Assembly: GCF_003710865.1 (NCBI RefSeq)
Contig: NZ_RHHO01000005.1
Location: forward strand, 62,001 to 126,000
DNA: 64,000 nt
From: Brevibacillus borstelensis
GTDB lineage: Bacteria; Bacillota; Bacilli; Brevibacillales; Brevibacillaceae
Reading direction: 5' to 3'
Part shown: one piece after another, positions 23,843 to 32,628 of the stretch
Numbering within the stretch: position 1 is the stretch's first letter
Layout: each line of letters begins with the position of its first letter
Made by a program: the position numbers and the translations under genes
The notes under the pieces: generated by a model
What the model saw: the letters and a program-made list of their open reading frames with translations, nothing else
What the model was told of the DNA's origin: nothing
The model's database searches: none

Positions 23843-25555
23843 TCACCGCTGTCGCGAATACACAGCATTGCCCTCTGCCGCGGACAATCGGATGTCACCC
23901 TCGGCCAAATCGAGCGGTTCCCAACGCTTCCTTCGATCATCCCAGATTTGATACCGCAAACCGTCATTCGTTACAAGATACGGTCCAAACGGCATCACTT
24001 CCGCACGGGTCACATGCAGCTCCCGCTGTCTCCCTCCGATTTGCCACCATGTATACGTCCCGGCTTCCTCGTCACTCTTTCGCTTTAAGACAGCCTGGCT
24101 GTGGTCATTGGCCCAGACAACCTCGCCTTCGGCCGTCCAGGATTTGCCCTTGCGCGATACAAAGACGGTTTTGTTTTCCGTAGGACCCGGTATTGTGTAA
24201 TAAATGCCGTCTTTTCGTACCCTGATCGGAAAGGCTGGCAGCTTCTCCCGAGGGTGAAGCAATGCCTCTCCCAACGACTCCGTTTTCTCCAGTACGAGAT
24301 CATGGAGGCGATACGTTCGTTTTTCCACCCGATACAAATTTTTGTCGCCCGCTGGACGCACGAGCACGATATAGAGATAGCCATCCACATCGTCTACAGC
24401 CATTTCCAGCGCAATCGACCCGGTCGACGTCTCATCGAAAAGCGGCGTTTTTTCTCCCGTAGCCAAATGATACACTGTTCCAAGCTTCTCTTCGACATAG
24501 AGAAATCTCCCTGCATCCAGCCAATCGATTGTCGCATGGGAGAGTCCGCTGCCTTCCAGCATCGGCTCGATCAATAGCGGATCACGTCCTCTCTGCTCCA
24601 AAACGAGGGCAACCTGTCTATCTCCCCGTCTGCTCTTGCTTCGCCCTCTGTCAATCACGCCGAGATAGCTTTCGCGGTCAGGAGAGAGTATCAATCGGTC
24701 GTAAAAGGAGTCATAGGGACTAAAACCGACCACCTCGCTGTCAGGGTAGGAGAGCCAGGACAACGGCTGTTTTTTGTATAATGCCACATAGCGATACTCT
24801 TCGGGCAGATAGTTCCCGCTTTGCGAATGGAATTGCGTCAAGTCCAGCGCCGCCCGATTGACCCTTCGCACATCAAGAGACATCGTCCGATCATCCAGCC
24901 AGACTGCCGGGTAGCCGTTGACTGACCGTCCCGCTTCTTCCTTCCTGATCATAGGCTCTGAAAATCGCAGCAGAATCGTTCCCAATCCTTCCGTTATGTA
25001 CAAGGATCGGGATTCTCTGCTCTCCGGAAGCATGAGCACCGCTCCCTCTGCCTTGCCGGGCTGAATGGTAAGAGCAAGGGGGGCCATTCTTCGGAGAGTG
25101 ATCGTCGGAATATTCCCAAAACGAAACCCGAACTCGTCTTTGATTTCCGAAAAGGTCATCGTCAATTGATAATTGCCTCGTGACACCTCGCGGACGGACG
25201 TGCTGTACTTCACATCGCCGATAAGCTCCACTTGGGAAAGGAAGCTTTCCGCTGCCTCCAAGGATTGGTTCGTTGTCACATCAATATGTATAAAGGCTTC
25301 TTTTTTATGCAGTCCAAGTTGAATCGGCTGTTTTGGCATCTTGCCTCGTTCAAACTCGGCTATCCGAAAGCTGGCCTGATCGTCTTGCTGTCCAATCAAT
25401 AATCGCTGAAAAGCTTGCTCAAAGGCATACGTTTCTCCGGCCGTGACGGAATTCAACGTTTTCTCCATCATTTGCGACCGGTAGAAGGCAGTAATAATCC
25501 AGATGGAAGCCAGGCAAACCGATCCGAGGGTAACAATCAGCATCCACCGCTTCAC
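23843..25555 (-). CDS. Large membrane-anchored hypothetical protein
   Basis: A 570-residue protein with one N-terminal hydrophobic segment (residues 5-25, MLIVTLGSVCLASIWIITAFY), acting as a signal anchor, and a large extracytoplasmic part. Residues 70-260 are beta-rich (VELIGDVKYSTSVREVSRGNYQLTMTFSEI), and 270-560 show repeated strands with WLDAGRFLYVEE and YLYIVLVRPAGDKNLYRVE, reminiscent of a beta-propeller of the TolB/WD type. I do not recognise a named family. GTG 25555 is preceded by AGGGGG at seven bases. The methyltransferase gene lies 100 bp further along on the same strand. Confidence 0.6.
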   Translation of the reverse strand: MKRWMLIVTLGSVCLASIWIITAFYRSQMMEKTLNSVTAGETYAFEQAFQRLLIGQQDDQASFRIAEFERGKMPKQPIQLGLHKKEAFIHIDVTTNQSLEAAESFLSQVELIGDVKYSTSVREVSRGNYQLTMTFSEIKDEFGFRFGNIPTITLRRMAPLALTIQPGKAEGAVLMLPESRESRSLYITEGLGTILLRFSEPMIRKEEAGRSVNGYPAVWLDDRTMSLDVRRVNRAALDLTQFHSQSGNYLPEEYRYVALYKKQPLSWLSYPDSEVVGFSPYDSFYDRLILSPDRESYLGVIDRGRSKSRRGDRQVALVLEQRGRDPLLIEPMLEGSGLSHATIDWLDAGRFLYVEEKLGTVYHLATGEKTPLFDETSTGSIALEMAVDDVDGYLYIVLVRPAGDKNLYRVEKRTYRLHDLVLEKTESLGEALLHPREKLPAFPIRVRKDGIYYTIPGPTENKTVFVSRKGKSWTAEGEVVWANDHSQAVLKRKSDEEAGTYTWWQIGGRQRELHVTRAEVMPFGPYLVTNDGLRYQIWDDRRKRWEPLDLAEGDIRLSAAEGNAVYSRQR

Positions 25556-25619
25556 TTGAACGCCCCCTGAATAAACACGCTTTTCTCCATGATATCATAA
25601 ACCTTTGTGTCCGATCAGA

Positions 25620-25662
25620 TAAAAGCCCCTTTGCTGACGAGAGTTCCTATCATCAAAGGGGC
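25620..25662 (-). terminator. Terminator after dck
   Basis: On the minus strand GCCCCTTTG / CAAAGGGGC with a 20-nt loop and a TTTTAT tail. Confidence 0.75.
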
Positions 25663-25668
25663 ATGGCA

Positions 25669-26355
25669 TTAGCGGTGGAAGGACCGCCCGAGTCTGATTT
25701 TTTCTGCTACCCGGGACAGTACAACTTCGACGGAAGACGAATCTTCTACGACGTCGTATTCATTGATGTTGATCCGAAGAACCGGACAGGTCGAAAACGA
25801 GGAGATCCACTTTTCATAGCGGTTGTACAAATCCAGCCAGTAATCGGTCGGCGTCTGCTGCTCCATCGGACGGCCGCGTTCCTGGACGCGGTCCAGAATG
25901 TCGTCAAAGCTTCCTTCCAAATAGATCAGGATGTCCGGGTGCGGAAAATACGGAGTCATGACCATCGCTTCGAACAGTTGCGTATACGTTTGGTAATCCT
26001 CTTCCGTCATGTGCCCTTGCTCGTACAGCATCCTGGCGAAAATGCCGGTGTCCTCGTAAATAGAGCGATCCTGCACAAAACCGCCCCCGTATTCAAACAT
26101 CCGCTTTTGCTCTTTAAACCGCTCTGCGAGGAAAAATACCTGCAGATGGAAGCCCCAGCGGGACAGATCTTCATAAAATTTCCCCAGATACGGGTTGTTG
26201 TCCACTTTTTCCACGGATACCCGAAAGCCGAGCAGATCGGCCAAAGCATATGTAAAGGTGGACTTTCCGACACCTACCGTTCCCCCGATCGTAATGACAG
26301 CGTTGCTAGGTATCCCGTACTTTTCTCTCAAATCACTGTTTTTAAACCCAGACAT
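25669..26355 (-). CDS. dck: Deoxynucleoside kinase (deoxyadenosine/deoxycytidine kinase type)
   Basis: A 228-residue deoxynucleoside kinase that phosphorylates deoxyadenosine/deoxycytidine for nucleotide salvage. The P-loop is GGTVGVGKST (24-33), the substrate-binding region VEKVDNNPYLGKFYEDLSRWGFHLQVFFLAERF follows, then QDRSIYEDTGIFARM with the DRS catalytic motif, and an arginine-containing lid ERGRPMEQ. It is the downstream partner of a second kinase gene; B. subtilis has the same dck/dgk pair next to each other. AAGGAG precedes the ATG. Confidence 0.9.
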   Translation of the reverse strand: MSGFKNSDLREKYGIPSNAVITIGGTVGVGKSTFTYALADLLGFRVSVEKVDNNPYLGKFYEDLSRWGFHLQVFFLAERFKEQKRMFEYGGGFVQDRSIYEDTGIFARMLYEQGHMTEEDYQTYTQLFEAMVMTPYFPHPDILIYLEGSFDDILDRVQERGRPMEQQTPTDYWLDLYNRYEKWISSFSTCPVLRININEYDVVEDSSSVEVVLSRVAEKIRLGRSFHR

Positions 26356-26400
26356 GAACGTAACTCCTTCTAAAATGATCAGGCCGTGCGCATGGAAAGA

Positions 26401-27045
26401 TTAAGCCCCCTGGAGCGAACGGATATATGGTTCGATTTGCTTCAGAACATGCTGCAGATCTTCCGGCTTATGTACAAAATCAAGCTCGTCGCACTGAAAC
26501 TTGATTACGGGCGTATCTGGATGGCGTCTTTCAAACGCTTCCATAAATTCATTGTAATCAGCGATCAGATTTTTCATATAGCCTACATCCATTTTGCGTT
26601 CCACATCGCGATCGCGCATCTCGATACGCTTCATCACCGTATCGATCGATGCTGTCATGTAGATGACCAGATTCGCCTGTGGCAAGCCTTCCGTAAGGAT
26701 ATCATAAATCTTCAGATACTTGGGCAGGTTCTCCTCATCCAATGTCCGCTTGGCAAAAATGGTGTTTTTAAAAATATTGTAATCTGCCACTGCCGATATC
26801 CCCTGTTTCAGATAGTCCCGGTGCAAATCCTGCAATTGCTTGTACCGGTTGCAAAGAAAAAACATCTCCAGCTGAAAGCTCCATTCGGCAATGTTTTCAT
26901 AAAACTTTCCCAGAAACGGATTTTCATACACGATCTCTTCCAGCAGTTTCAGATCAAAGGCTTTGCTGAGTTCACGGGACAGCGACGTTTTGCCAATGCC
27001 AATCGGTCCCTCGATAGTTACAAATACGGGCTTCATAATTGTCAC
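26401..27045 (-). CDS. dgk: Deoxynucleoside kinase (deoxyguanosine kinase type)
   Basis: About 212 residues. P-loop EGPIGIGKTSL near the N-terminus, then EEIVYENPFLGKFYENIAEWSFQLEMFFLCNRY, ADYNIFKNTIFAKRT and the lid MRDRDVERKMD. It resembles the deoxyguanosine kinase of the B. subtilis dgk-dck pair, and lies 45 bp before dck on the same strand, forming an operon. I placed the start at GTG 27045 (MTIMKPVF...) because AAAGGA is six bases upstream; ATG 27036 is an alternative with poor spacing. Substrate split between the two kinases is by analogy. Confidence 0.85.
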   Translation of the reverse strand: MTIMKPVFVTIEGPIGIGKTSLSRELSKAFDLKLLEEIVYENPFLGKFYENIAEWSFQLEMFFLCNRYKQLQDLHRDYLKQGISAVADYNIFKNTIFAKRTLDEENLPKYLKIYDILTEGLPQANLVIYMTASIDTVMKRIEMRDRDVERKMDVGYMKNLIADYNEFMEAFERRHPDTPVIKFQCDELDFVHKPEDLQHVLKQIEPYIRSLQGA

Positions 27046-27326
27046 AACAAATCCTTTCCCAGATATGAGAGCCTCCATATTGTAGCATGGACATGTCAAT
27101 TTTGTCGAAAAGATTCGGATAATGTCAGGCGCAGAAAACTGTGCCGCTTGAGGCTTTGCGCAGAACATTTGCACCTGATTACGACAAGTCTTCCTCTCCG
27201 AAATGTGCTCGCAGCTTGGCTGTTGTCCGCAGGAATCCGTTCGACCAAGAAAACCGCTCAGCATGGGGGCTGGCGGTTCATTGTTTTACGGTCTATCGAT
27301 CAAAAATTTTTTTGTTCATCTCGTTC

Positions 27327-28400
27327 TCACGTAAAATACTCGATTTTCGCTTGCGGGAAAAGGCGGGTGATTTCCTTTTCCAAATGCTCACGGAGCGCTT
27401 TTGCCTGCACGTCCGGATAAACGTATTTGCCTTTCCCGTATTTGCCCCATTTGTACTTGCGCTCTTCCTCGTTCATTTCCAGCTTTGTCTTCGGATAGCG
27501 CTGCAGGATCAGCTTCTTGGCCACCTTGGTGAAGCGGTGCTGGATCAGTTCGAACGTAAGGTCTTCCATCGCCTCCGGCACCAGCTGTTCCCGCAGACGT
27601 TCCAGCAAGTCGGTATATCCTTCTTCCCATCCCTCAAACCAGTACAGCGGCGCGAGAATGAAGCCGAGCGGATACCCCGCTTTGGCCACTTTTCCCGCCG
27701 CTTCCAGGCGCTGGGCGAATGTGGAAGTCCCCGGTTCAAAGTGCTTGATGACGTAATCAGCGTTCATGCTGAAGCGAAAGCGGGTGTGTTTGTTGTGGGC
27801 GGCGTCCAGCAGGGAGTCCACGTGATGGAACTTGGTTACGAAACGAAGCCGTCCCAGCGGCTGCTTCCCCATGAACTCAATCGCTCTCCGCAAATTTCCG
27901 GTGATATGCTCGATACTGACCGGGTCCGAGGTGCAAGCCGCCTCAAACCGGGTAATTTCCGGCTCCCGTTCGCGAATGTAGGCTTCCGCCTGCCGGAGTA
28001 TGTCGTCTGTATTGACATATACGCGGATATACGGCTTTGTGCCGATATTTGTGTTCAAATAACAGTAATGGCAGTGCGCGGCACATCCTGTAGCCAGCGG
28101 GATGGCGTATTCGGCAGACGGCTTGGACTGCTCGAATTTGAGCGTCTTGCGCACGCCCACGACCAGCGTCCGCTTCGCATTGCGATACTGCTCCACGTCC
28201 GTTTCTCCGGGAATCCCGCGGACCTGGTTGTGGCTGGTCGTCATTCGGATCGGGATGCCCTGCTCCTGATACCGCTGATAAAGCTCTTTCCCTAACGGAT
28301 AATGGAGTGCGTCGGGCTCGAAGAAAACAAAATCAGGCAGAAACAGCTTTGACTCTTTATTCGCAACTGTTTCCGGTTTTTCTGTAAGCGTCGTCGCCAT
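27327..28400 (-). CDS. splB: Spore photoproduct lyase
   Basis: A 357-residue radical SAM enzyme that reverses the thymine dimer 5-thyminyl-5,6-dihydrothymine during germination. The [4Fe-4S]-binding cysteines are C106, C110, C113 (TGCAAHCHYCYL), and the hydrogen-donor cysteine is C156 (FEAACTSDP). The C-terminal YKWGKYGKGKYVY region is typical. GGGGGGA precedes the ATG. In B. subtilis splB is preceded by splA; here the preceding small gene is different. With SASP and UvsE it forms part of the spore UV-protection set. Confidence 0.95.
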   Translation of the reverse strand: MATTLTEKPETVANKESKLFLPDFVFFEPDALHYPLGKELYQRYQEQGIPIRMTTSHNQVRGIPGETDVEQYRNAKRTLVVGVRKTLKFEQSKPSAEYAIPLATGCAAHCHYCYLNTNIGTKPYIRVYVNTDDILRQAEAYIREREPEITRFEAACTSDPVSIEHITGNLRRAIEFMGKQPLGRLRFVTKFHHVDSLLDAAHNKHTRFRFSMNADYVIKHFEPGTSTFAQRLEAAGKVAKAGYPLGFILAPLYWFEGWEEGYTDLLERLREQLVPEAMEDLTFELIQHRFTKVAKKLILQRYPKTKLEMNEEERKYKWGKYGKGKYVYPDVQAKALREHLEKEITRLFPQAKIEYFT

Positions 28401-28483
28401 GTCGATCCCCCCAGAGATAGTATCTCCGAACCCGAGCGAGGGGTTCGATGGAGGAAAATGGCTGTCGCTGTCCTGATGATCAG

Positions 28484-28693
28484 CTACAGGCGGTTTTTAA
28501 ACTGGTGAAGCCACTCCAACGCCTGATCCCTCTGCTTCTCGGGTACCTGCAGCACATAGACGTGCCCCGTTCGCTGCGTTTTCCGTGACAAGAGGCGGAC
28601 ACGAATGCCCTTCATTTCCAAGTAGTGCCTGCACTCATTCGCCATTCTTGGCAAACCGTACGACTCATGAATCGTCACCCATTTGATCCACAT
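28484..28693 (-). CDS. Small protein upstream of splB (DUF2007-like?)
   Basis: A 69-residue protein, MWIKWVTIHESYG... then ANECRHYLEMKGIRVRLLSRKTQ ... HVYVLQVPEKQRDQALEWLHQF. The pattern of helix, strand with R-V-R, strand V-Y-V-L-Q-V-P and a closing helix resembles the small DUF2007-type signal-transducing fold, but this is tentative. It is in the position of splA, 83 bp before splB, yet does not look like SplA. The start is uncertain; the nearest AGAGAGG is 15 bases from the ATG. Confidence 0.5.
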   Translation of the reverse strand: MWIKWVTIHESYGLPRMANECRHYLEMKGIRVRLLSRKTQRTGHVYVLQVPEKQRDQALEWLHQFKNRL

Positions 28694-28787
28694 CCCCGTT
28701 TTGACCGTCCTCTCTAGGTGCTATACGATACGATAAGCGAAAAGAAGGCGTCCGGTTCCCCCCAGACAAGGAGAAAAATGCGATTTT

Positions 28788-28817
28788 GAAAACCGTTTCT
28801 TCCCCGTCGCCGTCTAA
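28788..28817 (+). promoter_or_regulatory. Candidate ECF sigma promoter, possibly autoregulatory
   Basis: TGAAAAC (28788-28794) and CGTCTA (28812-28817) separated by 17 bp match the ECF-type pattern (TGAAAC ... CGTC) and lie just before the sigma gene, leaving only a short leader containing the ribosome site. Confidence 0.55.
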
Positions 28818-28835
28818 TAAGAAGGAGGGGTGAGC

Positions 28836-29351
28836 GTGAATCTGGAACAACTCGTCTCGTCTGCCCAGCAGGGGGATGATGACGCCTTTTACAAACTGAT
28901 GCAGACACATAAAGAAAAGCTGTACAGAGTCGCATACGCTTTCTTTCGCAATGAAACCGACGCCCTGGAGGCTCTGCAGGAAGTCACATGCCGTGCTTAT
29001 CTCAAGCTGCCCAAGCTCAAGCAGCCGGCCTATGTCTCCACGTGGCTGACGAGGATCATGATCCATGTCTGTGTGGATGAGCAAAAACGAAAAAAACGGT
29101 CGCTGGCAAGTGATATGGGCAGCGATGCGCCAATTCGGGATGACACGGATACAACCGACCTGCGGCTTGAGCTGGAAGACGCGATTTCCCGGCTGACAGG
29201 CATGCATCGACAGGTCATTATTTTAAAGTACTTCGAAGACTTGACCATACGAGAAATCGCCGCCCTGCTCGACCATCCCGAGGGAACGATCAAGACATGG
29301 CTTCACAAGGCGTTGGGCGCGTTGCGCAAAGATTTGGGAAAAGGTTGGTGA
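28836..29351 (+). CDS. ECF-type RNA polymerase sigma factor
   Basis: A 171-residue sigma-70 family factor. Region 2 is seen as YKLMQTHKEKLYRVAYAFFRNETDALEALQEVTCRAYLKLPKLKQPAYVSTWLTRIMIHVC (about 20-80), and region 4 as AISRLTGMHRQVIILKYFEDLTIREIAALLDHPEGTIKTWLHKALGALRK (about 112-162), whose helix-turn-helix would read the -35 box. It resembles SigX/SigV/SigI-like cell-envelope stress factors. GTG 28836 follows GGAGG at seven bases; a GTG at 28830 is in frame but overlaps that site. The anti-sigma candidate follows after one base. Confidence 0.88.
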   Translation: MNLEQLVSSAQQGDDDAFYKLMQTHKEKLYRVAYAFFRNETDALEALQEVTCRAYLKLPKLKQPAYVSTWLTRIMIHVCVDEQKRKKRSLASDMGSDAPIRDDTDTTDLRLELEDAISRLTGMHRQVIILKYFEDLTIREIAALLDHPEGTIKTWLHKALGALRKDLGKGW

Positions 29352-29352
29352 G

Positions 29353-30783
29353 ATGATGAATCGACGCGAAGAAACGGACGCTTTTTTCTCAGGAGAAGAG
29401 TCGGAATCGCGCCCCGGCGAGGATCGGATCGAGCAACAATTAACAGAGAAGAAGGTACAGTACGAAAAGACTCAGGCTCCTCCGGAGGCAGACGCCTTTA
29501 TTCTGGCCGGTATGACCCAAGCAAAGGGGCAGTTGCGGAAGCATCAGCGTATATGGCGCATCCGCTGGTCGCTCATTGCCGCGTGCTCCCTTGTTGCGGG
29601 CTTGTTGTTCACGATCCGCCTCTCCCCCGCCTTCGCGGCTTATGTGAGCGATATTCCCGGAATGGAGCCGATCGTAAATTTGGTCCAGGCGAAGAAAGGC
29701 TTGGAAAGGGCTGCGAAGCACGGGCTGGCACAAGAAATTGGCGCATTTGCGGAAGCGGATAACGTCAGCTTCACGATTGATCGGGTAATCGGGGATCAAA
29801 GGCGGATGCTGCTGCTGTATACGATCAGGCACAGGGAACCAGGGCATGTCGTTCGATTGGAGGGCATCGATATTACGGATGACAAGGGCAACCAAATACC
29901 GCTCAGCTACTCGCTGTCCAGCGGGAGCTTTAAACCTGTCAGCCATGCGCAGGAAGCGATTGAGATATACCCGACGGATGAAAGTCTGCCGCTCCCGGAT
30001 CATCTGGTTGTAAAGGCAACAATCTACGTGGATGCCCTGCCAATGGATACTCCGATCAGCGTAACTGTCCCCATCGACAAGTCCAGGTATGCCGACCTGA
30101 AAGAAAAAATATACCCGGTCAACCAGACGATTACTGTCGACGGACAAAAACTGACGGTTTCGCAGGTCGCCGTTTACCCTACCCAGGCGGAAGTCACGGT
30201 TCGGTTCGCTCCCGAAAATACAAAGCACATCTTCGGTTTCGACAATTTGCGGCTGGTGGATGAAAAGGGACAAACCTTTGCCTTTTGGGGGAATGGCATT
30301 CCTTCCCATAAAAATGGCGAGTACGAGGTGATCTACCATCTGGAGAGCAACTATTTCGACACTCCTCAGCAACTCTATCTGAAAGCAAGCGGCATCCAGG
30401 CATTGGACAAAGACAAGCTGGTCGTGGTAATCGACGCAAAGAACAAGGTGCTATTGAAAGCGCCGGATGACAGGCTATCGCTGGAAGCGCTTAGGCAGAA
30501 TGATGACGTAGTCGGCATGGACTATCACCTTCGCGTCGATGAGCAGGACTTCCACGAGTACGGCTCGCACATTTCAGAGCTGACAGACGATCTGGGAAAT
30601 CGATACGAATTTGTCCAAGGGACTTCCACCCCATCAGAAACCGAAACCATTCAAAGATATGGCGTCTTGTTCAAGCGTACGGAACCGGCTCGCAAGGGCA
30701 CCCCCAGCACGTACAAATTTACGCTCAACTACTACCCGACCAGATTGAAGGGGGATCTGTCCATTCCGATCGAGATAAAGTAA
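29353..30783 (+). CDS. DUF4179-type anti-sigma/regulatory membrane protein
   Basis: A 476-residue protein. Residues 1-70 are cytoplasmic and charged, residues 71-91 form a single membrane helix (WSLIAACSLVAGLLFTIRLSPAFA), and the rest is an extracytoplasmic beta-rich domain (SFTIDRVIGDQRRMLLLYTIRHREPG; VDGQKLTVSQVAVYPTQAEVTVRF). This is the DUF4179/DUF5643 arrangement commonly encoded right after ECF sigma genes and assumed to hold the factor inactive until a surface signal. It begins one base after the sigma stop codon, so the two are co-translated. A terminator follows. Confidence 0.85.
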   Translation: MMNRREETDAFFSGEESESRPGEDRIEQQLTEKKVQYEKTQAPPEADAFILAGMTQAKGQLRKHQRIWRIRWSLIAACSLVAGLLFTIRLSPAFAAYVSDIPGMEPIVNLVQAKKGLERAAKHGLAQEIGAFAEADNVSFTIDRVIGDQRRMLLLYTIRHREPGHVVRLEGIDITDDKGNQIPLSYSLSSGSFKPVSHAQEAIEIYPTDESLPLPDHLVVKATIYVDALPMDTPISVTVPIDKSRYADLKEKIYPVNQTITVDGQKLTVSQVAVYPTQAEVTVRFAPENTKHIFGFDNLRLVDEKGQTFAFWGNGIPSHKNGEYEVIYHLESNYFDTPQQLYLKASGIQALDKDKLVVVIDAKNKVLLKAPDDRLSLEALRQNDDVVGMDYHLRVDEQDFHEYGSHISELTDDLGNRYEFVQGTSTPSETETIQRYGVLFKRTEPARKGTPSTYKFTLNYYPTRLKGDLSIPIEIK

Positions 30784-30819
30784 AGCAACAGTTGGGAACC
30801 TTTTGCACCAGCACAAAAT

Positions 30820-30876
30820 GCCCGCAGCAGGACCCCGATGCACCCTCTTGCATCTAGGTTTTGCTGCGGGCTTTCT
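30820..30876 (+). terminator. Terminator between sigma operon and thiD
   Basis: Long stem GCCCGCAGCA...GACC / AGGT...TTGCTGCGGGC enclosing a second small stem (GATGCA/TGCATC), then TTTCTTG. It can act on both converging genes. Confidence 0.8.
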
Positions 30877-30917
30877 TGCTTTGTTTCCCCTGCCAATTGT
30901 TGCAAAATCCGTTGTTT

Positions 30918-31712
30918 TTATTTCACAGCCGCCCAGTGATTGGTCGGCCCATGACCGCCGCCGATCTGCGGTGCCGTTCTGATCGCTTCCACGATAAACC
31001 GGTTGGCCCGGTCCACCGCTTCGACGAGCGGCGTGCCTTTCGCCAGCTCGGCAGTAAGCGCCGCCGAAAACGTGCAGCCTGTCCCATGCGTATGACGGGT
31101 CGGTACCCGTTCATGCTCCATTTCAAAAAAATCCCGGCCGTCATAGAGGATATCCACGATGGCATCCCCTTGAAGATGGCCCCCTTTCATCATCACATGG
31201 CGCGGGCCCATCTGGTGGATCGCTCTAGCCGCTTCGCGCATTTGCTCCGGGGTTTCGATGCGCAGCCCGCTCAAGAACTCGGCTTCCGGCAGGTTGGGAG
31301 TGATGACCTCTGCCAGTGGAAGCAAAAAGCGCTTGAGGGCCGCAATCGCCTCATCCTGCAGCAGCTTCGCTCCCCCCTTGGCGATCATGACCGGGTCTAC
31401 GACCAGCTTTTTTACGTCAAAATGGCTGATTTCCCGGGAGACTGCTTCAATGATCTCCGCGTTAAACAGCATCCCTGTCTTCGCTGCGTCCGTCCCGATA
31501 TCCCGGAGCACTTCATGCATCTGCTGGGCTACCGCTTCCGTCGGCAGCGGATACACGCATGTTACACCCAATGTATTTTGCACGGTAACCGCTGTGATAG
31601 CGCTTGTCCCGTAAACGCCGAATTGGTGGAAGGTTTTCAGATCAGCCTGAATCCCCGCTCCTCCTCCGCTGTCCGATCCTGCGATTGTCATCGCTTTTGC
31701 AAGTCGGTTCAC
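30918..31712 (-). CDS. thiD: Hydroxymethylpyrimidine/phosphomethylpyrimidine kinase
   Basis: A 264-residue ribokinase-fold enzyme that phosphorylates HMP and HMP-P in thiamine synthesis (or pyridoxal in ThiD/PdxK paralogues). Motifs: TIAGSDSGGGAGIQADLKTF at the N-terminus, VDPVMIAKGGAKLL, ITPNLPEAEFLSG, and the anion-hole HGTGCTFSAALTAELAKG near the C-terminus. No other thiamine gene is adjacent and I see no TPP riboswitch before it, so this could be the pyridoxal-active copy found in Bacillales. GTG start with GGAGGAG upstream. Confidence 0.9.
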   Translation of the reverse strand: MNRLAKAMTIAGSDSGGGAGIQADLKTFHQFGVYGTSAITAVTVQNTLGVTCVYPLPTEAVAQQMHEVLRDIGTDAAKTGMLFNAEIIEAVSREISHFDVKKLVVDPVMIAKGGAKLLQDEAIAALKRFLLPLAEVITPNLPEAEFLSGLRIETPEQMREAARAIHQMGPRHVMMKGGHLQGDAIVDILYDGRDFFEMEHERVPTRHTHGTGCTFSAALTAELAKGTPLVEAVDRANRFIVEAIRTAPQIGGGHGPTNHWAAVK

Positions 31713-31818
31713 GTCTGCTCCTCCTATCCTCTCTGTCTTCTGTTATGAGTATATCATCAGCCCGTCTCCTCCGGTATACTGGGAATGTACCATCTGGTCA
31801 AAGGAAAGGGATGTAACT

Positions 31819-32628
31819 ATGACGTACCGTGTCTTATACTGGTTGACTGTACTGCTCCCGCCAATCGTCATCGGCGGTTTTGAATTTGTACGCCACGACT
31901 TTTTGCTGCCTTATTTATCCATGGAAACAGGCAATGTCTACATCACAATATTGACTCTGCTGCTCTCCTTTCTCTTCGCTACCTGGATGTTCCGCAAGAT
32001 TGACCGGATGAATGCCCGGATCGTGGAGGAACAAGCTCGCCGCGCCGTCTACGAAGAGCGGGAACGGCTGGCCAGAGAGCTGCATGACGGTATTGCCCAA
32101 TCACTGTTCTTCCTCAACGTCAAGCTGAAGCAGGGCCAATTGGAGGACGCCCGCGCTGCAGTCTCCGCGATTGACAATGACGTACGCCACGCCATTTTCA
32201 ACCTGCGCTCTCTCCCCGAAGAAGGCAGCAGCCTGACCCAGCGGCTGGAAAACTGGCTGGCACAGTGGAGCGCCCTCTCCGGCGTTGATGTCACTCACCA
32301 GATCGAAGTGCCTGACGGCTTCTTTTCCCCTGCCGAAGAAGTTCAGCTATTTGGCATTGTCCAAGAGACCTTTGCCAATATTCAAAAGCATGCAGGGGCC
32401 AGACACGCTTGGCTGACATTAAAAGCGTTACGTGCAGACAATTGGTGTCTGTCTGTCGAAGACGACGGCATCGGAATCAGCCTGGACGAGCATGAAGCGA
32501 AAAAATACGGCCTTAAAATGGTTCGGGAACGAGCCAAGCAGCTGGGCTCCACTATCGAAATTACACAGAGAACGGAGGGCGGCACTTCCATCCGCCTGGT
32601 GTTCGATCGAGGAGGTAACAAAGCGTGA
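31819..32628 (+). CDS. Sensor histidine kinase (DesK/NarX type)
   Basis: A 269-residue membrane kinase. Two hydrophobic helices (residues 5-22 and 40-58) flank a very short extracytoplasmic loop (EFVRHDFLLPYLSMETGN), so it likely senses the membrane itself or an internal signal. HisKA_3 domain: ERERLARELHDGIAQSLFFLNVKL with phospho-acceptor His89; ATPase domain with the N-box IVQETFANIQKHAGA and the G-box VEDDGIGIS and GLKMVRERAKQLG. The partner response regulator overlaps its end by four bases (GTGA), so the pair is co-translated. Confidence 0.9.
   Translation: MTYRVLYWLTVLLPPIVIGGFEFVRHDFLLPYLSMETGNVYITILTLLLSFLFATWMFRKIDRMNARIVEEQARRAVYEERERLARELHDGIAQSLFFLNVKLKQGQLEDARAAVSAIDNDVRHAIFNLRSLPEEGSSLTQRLENWLAQWSALSGVDVTHQIEVPDGFFSPAEEVQLFGIVQETFANIQKHAGARHAWLTLKALRADNWCLSVEDDGIGISLDEHEAKKYGLKMVRERAKQLGSTIEITQRTEGGTSIRLVFDRGGNKA

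Noticed and set aside
27141-28295. Plus-strand frame of 384 codons opposite splB
   Set aside because: Shadow of splB; the minus-strand product has all catalytic cysteines.
28484-28693. Possible SplA (regulator of splB) because of its position
   Set aside because: Sequence does not resemble SplA; only the position matches.
31713-31818. TPP riboswitch upstream of thiD
   Set aside because: The gap is about 100 bp and no thi-box-like conserved elements are visible on the minus strand.
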